NCBI RefSeq assembly: GCF_052065355.1
Contig: NZ_JBQHUF010000003.1
Span: 1 to 64,000, forward strand
Length of the DNA: 64,000 bases
Source of the DNA: Flavonifractor sp052065355
Lineage (GTDB): Bacteria; Bacillota; Clostridia; Oscillospirales; Oscillospiraceae
Direction: 5' to 3'
The notes beneath the pieces were generated by a model. It was not told the origin of the DNA, searched no databases, and saw only the letters and a list, made by a program, of their open reading frames with translations. Shown here one piece after another: positions 33,017 through 40,083 of this stretch. The translations under genes were made by a program, and so were the position numbers. The first letter of the stretch is position 1; every line of letters starts with the position of its first letter.

Positions 33017-33708
33017 ATCAGGGGAAACTCTACGGGGTGGGGATGGGTCCCGGCGACCCGGAGCTGCTCACCAAAAAAGCCGAGCGCATCATCCGGCAGT
33101 CGCCGGTGCTGGCGGTGCCTGACGCCGGCCGGGGGGAAAAGACCGCCCTGGCCATCGCCGGGGACCTGGCGGAGGGGAAAGAGATGCTGTACTGCGCCGC
33201 CCCCATGATCCGGGACGAAGCCGCCCTGGACGCCGCCTATGAACAAAACGCCGACCTGGTGTGCGCCCAGCTGGATCAGGGAAAGGACGTGGCCTTCCTC
33301 ACCCTGGGAGACCCCACGGTATACTCCACTTATCTCTACCTCCACCAGAAGGTGGCAGCCAGGGGATACGAGGCGGAGATCATTCCCGGTGTGCCCTCCT
33401 TCTGCGCCGTGGCAGCCCGGCTGGGCATGGCTCTGTGCGAGAAGAGCGAGCGGCTGCTCATCGTCCCCGCCTCCCACAAGGATATGTCCGACTGCCTGGA
33501 CCTGGACGCCAACCTGGTGTTTATGAAGGCGGGCAAGGAGATCGGAGCCCTGAAAGATACTCTGGCCCAGAGAGGCCTGCTGGACCGTGCCTCCATGGTG
33601 GCCAACTGCGGCATGGAGGGTGAGCTGGTGTGTCCCAAATTCGCCGATATGGAAGACGGCACCGGCTACTTCTCCGTGGTGCTGGTGAAGAAGGGGGAAC
33701 AGGCGTGA
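33013..33708 (+). CDS. cbiL: Cobalt-factor II / precorrin-2 C20-methyltransferase
   Basis: The 231-residue SAM-dependent methylase adds the C20 methyl group. It begins NQGKLYGVGMGPGDPELLTKKA, with TLGDPTVYSTYLYLHQKV and EIIPGVPSFCAVAARLGMALCE as CbiL/CobI-specific blocks. It is separated from the other corrin methylases by the cobalt importer genes and immediately precedes the tetrapyrrole genes; its stop overlaps the GTG of the hemA fusion. Confidence 0.92.
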   Translation: MNQGKLYGVGMGPGDPELLTKKAERIIRQSPVLAVPDAGRGEKTALAIAGDLAEGKEMLYCAAPMIRDEAALDAAYEQNADLVCAQLDQGKDVAFLTLGDPTVYSTYLYLHQKVAARGYEAEIIPGVPSFCAVAARLGMALCEKSERLLIVPASHKDMSDCLDLDANLVFMKAGKEIGALKDTLAQRGLLDRASMVANCGMEGELVCPKFADMEDGTGYFSVVLVKKGEQA

Positions 33709-35351
33709 ATCTCATCATGGCCGGCCTGGACTGGTACCACGCACCCATCGACCTGCGGGAGGCGCTGTCCTTCACCCGGGGCCAGGTAGTGGAGCTGAAC
33801 CGCAGGCTGTGGAAGGATCCCAGGATCGAGGGCTGCGCCCTGCTGTCCACCTGTAACCGCACGGAGCTGTACCTGTCTTGCGGCGACGGGGTGGACGTAG
33901 ATCCGGGGGAGCTGCTGTGCGAGGCCGCCGGTGTGGACCATGCCCGCTTTGCTCAGGTATTTACCATCTGCAAAGGCCGTCAGGCCGCCCGGCGGCTGAT
34001 GGAGGTGGCCGGAGGGCTCCGTTCCCAAATCTGGGGAGAGGATCAGATCGTCACCCAGGTGAAGGGTGCCATCCAGACCGCCCGGGAGGCGGGTACGGCG
34101 GACAGCGTGCTGGAGACCCTGTTCCGTAACGCTGCCGCCGCCGGTAAGGAGATCAAAAGCAAGGTGCGCTTTGTGGGCGTGCCCCGCTCCGCCGCTCAGA
34201 GCGGTGTGGAGAAGCTGGCCGCCCATTTGGATGGTCTTGCGGGAAAAAAGGCCCTGGTCATCGGCAACGGGGAGATGGGGCGGCTGGCCGCCGACCTGCT
34301 CCACGCCGCCGGGTGCGCCGTCACCGTCACCCTGCGCAGCTACCACCACGGCCAGACCGTGGTGCCCGCCGGGTGCGCCGTGACGGCCTATGAAAAGCGG
34401 TACGACGCCATGGAGGGAATGGATCTGGTGCTTTCCGCCACCACCAGCCCCCACTATACCGTAGCGGCCTATGAGCTGGCGGAATTGAGCCGGCCGCCCA
34501 AGGTGCTGGTGGATCTGGCCATCCCCCGGGACATTGAGCCCGGAGTGGGAGAGCTGCCCGGCTTTACCCTCTACAACGTGGACGACCTGGGTGTGGAGGT
34601 GTGCCGGGATATTCCCCCCGAAGCGGAAGAAATTCTGGAAAAATACCTCTCCCAGCTGGAGCAGTGGGAGAACTACCGCTCCTGCCTGCCCGGGCTGGAG
34701 CGGGTGAAGCAGGCGGTGACCGCCCGTGTGCTGTCCACTGACCTGGACGGCCCGGAGGCCCGTGACCTGGTGGAGCTGGCGGTGAGCCGTGCGGTGGATC
34801 TGCTGTCCGGCGGGCTGAAGGAGAGCCTGACCCCGGAGGACCTGGAGCGGGCCGCCCGCAAGATCGAGGTCCATACCGCCGCCCGTCCCAAGTGGAGCCA
34901 GCCCAGTGAAAAACCCTTCCGGTTCCCTCTGTTTGTGGATCTGGCGGGGAAGAAAGCCGTCATCGTAGGCGGCGGTGCGGTGGCTTGCCGCCGGGCGGGG
35001 GTGCTCTCCCGCTTCGGAGCAGAGGTGGTCATGATCGCCCCCCGGTGCAAGAGCCTGCCCCAAGGGGTGCAGTGGCTCCAGCGGCCTTATGCCCCCGGCG
35101 ATCTGGCCGGGGCGGAGCTGGCGGTGAGCGCCACCGACGATCGGAGTGTCAACCGGGCGGTGGGGGAGGAGGCCCGTGCTTTGGGCATCCCTGTCAGCGT
35201 GGCTGACGCCCCTGACGAGTGCACCTTCTTCTTCCCGGCGGTGTGCACCGGGGAGAATATCGTGGCCGGGGTAGCCGGGCGAGGCGATGACCACGCCCGC
35301 ACCGCCCGGGCCGCCAAGGCAATCCGGGCCGTACTGGAGGGATTGGAATGA
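33705..35351 (+). CDS. hemA-sirC: Fused glutamyl-tRNA reductase and precorrin-2 dehydrogenase
   Basis: This 548-residue protein joins the first committed tetrapyrrole enzyme to the siroheme/cobalamin branch dehydrogenase. Residues 1-405 are HemA: catalytic cysteine in STCNRTELY near residue 49, GEDQIVTQVKGA, the NADPH-binding GNGEMGRLAADLL near 186, and a C-terminal dimerisation helix region. Residues 408-548 are a SirC/Met8/CysG-N-type Rossmann domain (GKKAVIVGGGAVACRRAGVL, SATDDRSVNRAV, CTFFFPAV) that oxidises precorrin-2 to sirohydrochlorin. The ferrochelatase part of CysG is absent, consistent with CbiK inserting cobalt. GTG 33705 overlaps the cbiL stop. Confidence 0.9.
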   Translation: MNLIMAGLDWYHAPIDLREALSFTRGQVVELNRRLWKDPRIEGCALLSTCNRTELYLSCGDGVDVDPGELLCEAAGVDHARFAQVFTICKGRQAARRLMEVAGGLRSQIWGEDQIVTQVKGAIQTAREAGTADSVLETLFRNAAAAGKEIKSKVRFVGVPRSAAQSGVEKLAAHLDGLAGKKALVIGNGEMGRLAADLLHAAGCAVTVTLRSYHHGQTVVPAGCAVTAYEKRYDAMEGMDLVLSATTSPHYTVAAYELAELSRPPKVLVDLAIPRDIEPGVGELPGFTLYNVDDLGVEVCRDIPPEAEEILEKYLSQLEQWENYRSCLPGLERVKQAVTARVLSTDLDGPEARDLVELAVSRAVDLLSGGLKESLTPEDLERAARKIEVHTAARPKWSQPSEKPFRFPLFVDLAGKKAVIVGGGAVACRRAGVLSRFGAEVVMIAPRCKSLPQGVQWLQRPYAPGDLAGAELAVSATDDRSVNRAVGEEARALGIPVSVADAPDECTFFFPAVCTGENIVAGVAGRGDDHARTARAAKAIRAVLEGLE

Positions 35352-36238
35352 AGACCATACGTGTGGGCAGCCGGGAGAGCAAACTGGCTGTCATCCAGTC
35401 GGAGCTGGTGATGGACGCCATTCGGGCCAGTCATCCGGATGTGACTCTGGAACTGGTGACTATGAAGACCACCGGGGACAAGATCCTGGACCGCACTTTG
35501 GATAAAATCGGCGGTAAGGGCCTGTTCGTGAAGGAACTGGACGCCGCCCTGCTGGATGGCCGGGCGGATCTGACGGTACATAGCTGCAAAGACCTGCCTA
35601 TGGAGGAAAACCCAGCCATCCCCCTGGCGGGCTTCTCCAAGCGGGAGGACCCCAGAGACGTGCTGGTGCTGCCTGAGGGTGTTACCGAGCTGGATAGCAC
35701 CAAGCCCATCGGCTGTGCCTCCGCCCGGCGGGCAGTGCAGCTGAAGGAGTTGTTCCCCGGTATGGAGATCGCTCCGGTGCGGGGCAACGTGCTCACCCGC
35801 CTGCGCAAGCTGGACGAGGGGCAGTTCTCCGCCCTGGTTCTGGCCGCCGCCGGTCTGAAGCGGCTGGGCCTGGAGGGACGCATTACCCGGTATTTTACCG
35901 TGGAGGAGATGATCCCTGCCGCCGGACAGGGCATATTGGCCCTTCAGAGCCGGGCAGGGGAGGACCTGAGCTATCTTGACCAGGTGTTGGATGAAGCGGG
36001 TACGCTGTGTGCCCGGGCCGAGCGGGCCTTTGTCCGCCGGTTGGACGGGGGCTGTTCTTCCCCCATTGCCGCTCACGCCGTCCTCTCCGACGGCGAGATC
36101 ACCATTACCGGTCTGTATGTAGATGAAGAAGGGACGGCCATCCGCCGTACCACTACCGGCCCCCGGAATCAGGGCGAGGACCTGGCCCGGCGCCTGGCCG
36201 ACGAGATAAAGGAGGCTTGTCCATGCCTGGAAAAGTGA
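35348..36238 (+). CDS. hemC: Porphobilinogen deaminase (hydroxymethylbilane synthase)
   Basis: HemC polymerises four porphobilinogens. The 296-residue protein has VGSRESKLAVIQSELV, KTTGDKILDRTLDKIGGKGLFVKELD, HSCKDLPMEE, the R-x-x-x-L run CASARRAVQL and the dipyrromethane-binding cysteine in FVRRLDGGCSSPIAAHA near residue 240. ATG 35348 overlaps the hemA-sirC stop, and its end overlaps the next gene by 16 bases. Confidence 0.95.
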   Translation: MKTIRVGSRESKLAVIQSELVMDAIRASHPDVTLELVTMKTTGDKILDRTLDKIGGKGLFVKELDAALLDGRADLTVHSCKDLPMEENPAIPLAGFSKREDPRDVLVLPEGVTELDSTKPIGCASARRAVQLKELFPGMEIAPVRGNVLTRLRKLDEGQFSALVLAAAGLKRLGLEGRITRYFTVEEMIPAAGQGILALQSRAGEDLSYLDQVLDEAGTLCARAERAFVRRLDGGCSSPIAAHAVLSDGEITITGLYVDEEGTAIRRTTTGPRNQGEDLARRLADEIKEACPCLEK

Positions 36239-37707
36239 CATTGGTGGGAGCGGGACCGGGAGATCCCGGCCTGCTGACCCGAAAGGGGCTGGAGGCCCTC
36301 CAAAAGGCGGAAGTAGTGGTGTACGACCGGCTGGTTGGCCCCGCTATCCTGGCTATGATGCCCGAGGAGGCCGAACAGATCAACGTGGGCAAGGAGGCCT
36401 CCCACCACCTAGTGCCCCAGGACCAGATCAACCAGATCCTGCTGGATAAGGCCCTGGAGGGAAAGAACGTGGTACGCCTCAAGGGCGGAGACCCCTTCCT
36501 GTTCGGCCGGGGCGGAGAAGAATTGGAGCTGCTGGCGGAGCACGGCATCCCCTTTGAGGAGGTGCCCGGCATCACCTCCGCCATCGCAGCCCCTGCCTAT
36601 GGGGGCATCCCGGTGACCCACCGGGACTGCTGCTCTTCCCTCCATATCATCACCGGCCACCAGCGGGCCGGTAAGAAGCTGGATATTGACTTTGAGGCCC
36701 TGGTGCGCACCAAAGGTACCCTGGTCTTTCTGATGGGCGTGTCCGCCCTGCCGGAGATCTGCGCCGGGCTGCTGGCGGCGGGCATGGAGCCCGCTACCCC
36801 TGCCGCTGTGGTGGAGCGGGGTACCACGCCCGTCCAGCGGCGTATTTCCGCCACACTGGGCAGCCTGCCTGAGACGGCGAAACAGGCGAAGGTGGAAAGC
36901 CCCGCCGTTATCGTGGTGGGCGGTGTGTGCGCCCTGGCGGAGCAGTTTGACTGGTTTGACAACCTGCCTCTGAAGGGCAGGCATGTGGTAGTCACCCGTC
37001 CCAAAGAGCGCATCGGCACCCTGTCTGCCCGGCTACGGACACTGGGCGCGGAGGTGTGGGAGTACCCCTGTATCGCCACCATGCCCCTGGATCCCTGCCC
37101 GGCCTTGGACGATGCCATGGAGCGGCTGGGCGACTATGAATGGCTGGTCCTCACCAGTCCCGCCGGGGTAGACGCCCTGTGGCGGTGGCTGGAGACAGGC
37201 GGGAAGGATGCCCGGGCTCTGGGGACTGTGAAGCTGGCCGCCATCGGCCCCGGCACCGACCGGGAGCTGAAGAAGCATGGCCTGAAGGCCGACTATGTGC
37301 CGGAGGTTTATGACGCCGCCCATCTGGGAGAGGGCTTGCCTGCCGTTGGAAACGTGCTTATCCTCCGGGCGGAGGAGGGCTCTCCCGCCTTGACAGAGGA
37401 ACTGGCGAAGCGTAACATTGGCTATGACGATATTGCCACCTACCGCACGGTGTATGAGAATCCCCGCTCTCAGGAGCTGCGGGAAGCGGTGGAGGGGACG
37501 GACGGGCTGCTGGTCACCTTTACCTCCGCCTCTACTGTGAAGGGCTTTGTATCCTCTGTGGGAGAGGACGCGGACTTCTCACGGATGGTGGGCATGTGCA
37601 TCGGATCTCAGACCGCTGCCGAAGCCCGGAAACATGGTATCCCGGTCAAAACAGCCAAAGCGGCCACCATGGACGCCCTGGTGGAATTAATAACAGAAGG
37701 TGTTTGA
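36223..37707 (+). CDS. cobA-hemD: Fused uroporphyrinogen-III C-methyltransferase and uroporphyrinogen-III synthase
   Basis: The 494-residue protein carries CobA/SUMT in residues 1-245 (VTLVGAGPGDPGLLTRKG, DRLVG, RLKGGDPFLFGRGGEE, VPGITSAIAAPAYGGIPVTHRD) and HemD in residues 250-494 (RHVVVTRPKERIGTLSARL, LTSPAGVDALW, TFTSASTVKGF). It cyclises hydroxymethylbilane and then methylates C2 and C7 to give precorrin-2, which the SirC domain upstream oxidises. This fusion is common in Firmicutes. ATG 36223 lies eight bases after AGGAGG; a TTG at 36217 is too close. Confidence 0.93.
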   Translation: MPGKVTLVGAGPGDPGLLTRKGLEALQKAEVVVYDRLVGPAILAMMPEEAEQINVGKEASHHLVPQDQINQILLDKALEGKNVVRLKGGDPFLFGRGGEELELLAEHGIPFEEVPGITSAIAAPAYGGIPVTHRDCCSSLHIITGHQRAGKKLDIDFEALVRTKGTLVFLMGVSALPEICAGLLAAGMEPATPAAVVERGTTPVQRRISATLGSLPETAKQAKVESPAVIVVGGVCALAEQFDWFDNLPLKGRHVVVTRPKERIGTLSARLRTLGAEVWEYPCIATMPLDPCPALDDAMERLGDYEWLVLTSPAGVDALWRWLETGGKDARALGTVKLAAIGPGTDRELKKHGLKADYVPEVYDAAHLGEGLPAVGNVLILRAEEGSPALTEELAKRNIGYDDIATYRTVYENPRSQELREAVEGTDGLLVTFTSASTVKGFVSSVGEDADFSRMVGMCIGSQTAAEARKHGIPVKTAKAATMDALVELITEGV

Positions 37708-37708
37708 T

Positions 37709-38692
37709 ATGGAACTGATCCAACGACCCCGCCGCCTGCGGGGCAACGACGCGGTGCGCCGCATGTGCCGGGAGACCCGCATGTCCCCCGACAGCCTGAT
37801 CTACCCCATTTTTGTGGACGAGACCCTTCAGGGCGTCCGGCCCATCGACGCCCTGCCCGGCCAGAACCATTATGGCATCGACAGCGTGAACCTGGCGGTG
37901 GAGGAGTGCCTGGCCGCCGGCGTGAACCACTGCATCCTGTTCGGTCTGCCCGCTACCAAGGACGCCATCGGCTCCTCCGCCTGGGATGAGCATGGTGTGG
38001 TGCAGGAGGCCATCCGGGCCATCAAGGCAAAGCACCCCGACTTCTACGTCATCACCGACGTGTGCATGTGTGAGTATACCGACCACGGCCACTGCGGAAT
38101 CCTCTGCGGCCATGAGGTGGATAACGACAAGACCCTGGAGGTGCTGGCCAAGACCGCCCTCAGCCATGTTCAGGCCGGGGCCGATATGGTAGCCCCCTCC
38201 GACATGATGGACGGCCGGGTGGCCGCCATCCGGGCCATCCTGGATGAGAACGGCTACACCTCCACCCCCATCATGGCCTACTCCGCCAAGTATGCCTCCG
38301 CCTTCTACGGACCCTTCCGCTCCGCGGCGGGTTCCGCCCCCTCCTTCGGGGACCGGAAGGGCTACCAGATGGACCCCCACAACCGCAAGGAGGCCCTGAA
38401 GGAGTGCGCCCTGGACATTGAGGAGGGTGCCGACATCATCATGGTCAAGCCCGCCCTCAGCTACCTGGATGTGATCCGGGAGTGCTCTGACGCCTACGAC
38501 CTGCCCATGTGCGCCTACTCGGTCTCCGGCGAGTACGCTATGATCAAGGCCACCGCCGCCGCTGGACTGATTGACGAGTACCGCATCATGTGCGAGTCCG
38601 CCCTGTCCGTGTTCCGGGCGGGAGCCAATATGCTCATCACTTACTACGCCAAGGAACTGGCGCAGGCCATCATGAAAGGGGATATCGGCTGA
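37709..38692 (+). CDS. hemB: Delta-aminolevulinic acid dehydratase (porphobilinogen synthase)
   Basis: HemB condenses two aminolevulinates. The 327-residue protein has the zinc-site cysteines in DVCMCEYTDHGHCG (residues ~116-129), the Schiff-base lysines in YSAKYASAFYGPFR (near 194) and MVKPALSYLD (near 248), and the C-terminal YYAKELA. The start ATG 37709 follows GAAGGTG, one base after the previous stop; the stop overlaps hemL (TGATG). Confidence 0.95.
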   Translation: MELIQRPRRLRGNDAVRRMCRETRMSPDSLIYPIFVDETLQGVRPIDALPGQNHYGIDSVNLAVEECLAAGVNHCILFGLPATKDAIGSSAWDEHGVVQEAIRAIKAKHPDFYVITDVCMCEYTDHGHCGILCGHEVDNDKTLEVLAKTALSHVQAGADMVAPSDMMDGRVAAIRAILDENGYTSTPIMAYSAKYASAFYGPFRSAAGSAPSFGDRKGYQMDPHNRKEALKECALDIEEGADIIMVKPALSYLDVIRECSDAYDLPMCAYSVSGEYAMIKATAAAGLIDEYRIMCESALSVFRAGANMLITYYAKELAQAIMKGDIG

Positions 38693-39972
38693 TGGGACGC
38701 TCGGAAGAACTCTTTGAGCAAGCGGTCAAAGTCCTGCCCGGCGGGGTCAACTCCCCGGTGCGTGCCTACCGTGCGGTAGGTATGGCTCCCCGTTTCATCA
38801 CCCGGGCCGACGGCCCCTTTATCTGGGACGAGGACGGGGAGAAGTACATCGACTACGTCTGTTCCTGGGGTCCCATGATCCTGGGCCACAACCATCCCGT
38901 CATCCGGGAGGCGGTGGAGAAGGCGGTAAAGGACGGCCTGTCCTTCGGGGCTCCCACCCGTCGGGAGGTGGAGATCGCCCAGCTGATGACGGAGCTGGTG
39001 CCAGGCATCGAAATGGTGCGCATGGTTAACTCCGGCACGGAAGCCGTCATGTCCGCCGTCCGCCTGGCCCGCGGCGCCACCGGCCGGGACAAGATTATTA
39101 AGTTTGAGGGCTGCTACCACGGCCACTCCGACTGCCTGCTGGTGAACGCCGGTTCCTCCGCTCTGGCGGGAGGTCATCCCTCTTCCGCCGGTGTGCCGGA
39201 GGATATCGTCAAGCACACCCTCACCGCCCAGTTCAACGACCTCGCTTCCGTAGAGGAGCTGCTGAACGCCTGGCCCGGCCAGATCGCCTGCATCATCGTG
39301 GAGCCGGTGGCCGCCAACATGGGTGTGGTCAATCCCGCTCCCGGGTTCCTGGAGGGCCTGCGTGCCCTGTGTGATAAGTCCGGCGCTCTGCTAATTTTTG
39401 ATGAGGTCATCACTGGCTTCCGCCTGGCTCTGGGCGGCGCCCAGGAGTACTTTGGTGTGAAGGCCGACCTGGTGACCTTTGGTAAGATCATCGGCGGTGG
39501 CATGCCGGTGGGCGCCTACTGCGGCAGCCGGGCACTGATGGAGCAGGTGGCTCCCTGCGGTCCGGTGTATCAGGCGGGCACCCTCAGCGGTAACCCGGTG
39601 GCCATGGCCGCCGGTCTGGCCCAGCTGACCTACCTGAAGGAGCACCCAGAGGTGTATACCGACATCTCCACCAAGGCCAAGTGGCTGGCGGAGGGCATGC
39701 GTGCTGCTGCGTCCAAGGCTGGAGTACCGGTGGCGGTGAACCAGATCGGCTCCCTGCTGGCTCCCTTCTTCACTCCCACGGAAGTGACCACCTTCGTGGA
39801 TGCCAAAGGCAGCGACGTGGGCCGGTACGCTAAGTACTTCCAGGGCATGCTTCGCCATGGAGTGGCCCTGGCTCCCGCCCAGTTCGAGGCCATGTTCGTC
39901 TCTGCCGCCCATAGTCAGGTGGAGCTGGACGCCACCCTGGAAGCCGCCCAAGCGGTATTTCCCACCCTGTGA
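38692..39972 (+). CDS. hemL: Glutamate-1-semialdehyde 2,1-aminomutase
   Basis: HemL turns glutamate-1-semialdehyde into aminolevulinate. This is a 426-residue PLP enzyme with LPGGVNSPVRAYRAVG, MVNSGTEAVMSAVRLARG, GCYHGHSD, IFDEVITGFR, and the PLP lysine in DLVTFGKIIGGGMPVGAY near residue 265. It is the last gene of the 25-kb operon and is followed at once by a strong terminator. No genes for protoheme synthesis follow, so the pathway here points to siroheme/corrins. Confidence 0.95.
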   Translation: MGRSEELFEQAVKVLPGGVNSPVRAYRAVGMAPRFITRADGPFIWDEDGEKYIDYVCSWGPMILGHNHPVIREAVEKAVKDGLSFGAPTRREVEIAQLMTELVPGIEMVRMVNSGTEAVMSAVRLARGATGRDKIIKFEGCYHGHSDCLLVNAGSSALAGGHPSSAGVPEDIVKHTLTAQFNDLASVEELLNAWPGQIACIIVEPVAANMGVVNPAPGFLEGLRALCDKSGALLIFDEVITGFRLALGGAQEYFGVKADLVTFGKIIGGGMPVGAYCGSRALMEQVAPCGPVYQAGTLSGNPVAMAAGLAQLTYLKEHPEVYTDISTKAKWLAEGMRAAASKAGVPVAVNQIGSLLAPFFTPTEVTTFVDAKGSDVGRYAKYFQGMLRHGVALAPAQFEAMFVSAAHSQVELDATLEAAQAVFPTL

Positions 39973-39980
39973 CCACCCTC

Positions 39981-40011
39981 AAAACGGGGCCGCGTAAGCG
40001 GCCCCGTTTTT
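39981..40011 (+). terminator. Intrinsic terminator of the cobalamin/tetrapyrrole operon
   Basis: aaaacggggccgc pairs with gcggccccgtttt around GTAA, ending in TTTTTAT nine bases past the hemL stop. Confidence 0.92.
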
Positions 40012-40012
40012 A

Positions 40013-40041
40013 TTGCGGAGGGAGATGGAGTGTGCTACACT
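40013..40041 (+). promoter_or_regulatory. Promoter of the SpoVK/CbxX-like gene
   Basis: TTGCGG (40013-40018) and TACACT (40036-40041) with a 17-bp spacer lie directly after the operon terminator and 43 bp before the start codon. Confidence 0.5.
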
Positions 40042-40083
40042 GAAGATACTGGTTTCGACAAAACGAGATGCGGAGGTGTATCT

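Noticed and set aside
33666..35294. 542-codon minus-strand open frame opposite hemA-sirC, and similar long antisense frames across the cobalamin operon
   Set aside because: The sense frames show catalytic motifs and overlapping starts. The antisense translations show only Gly/His/Gln-rich runs typical of GC-rich complements.
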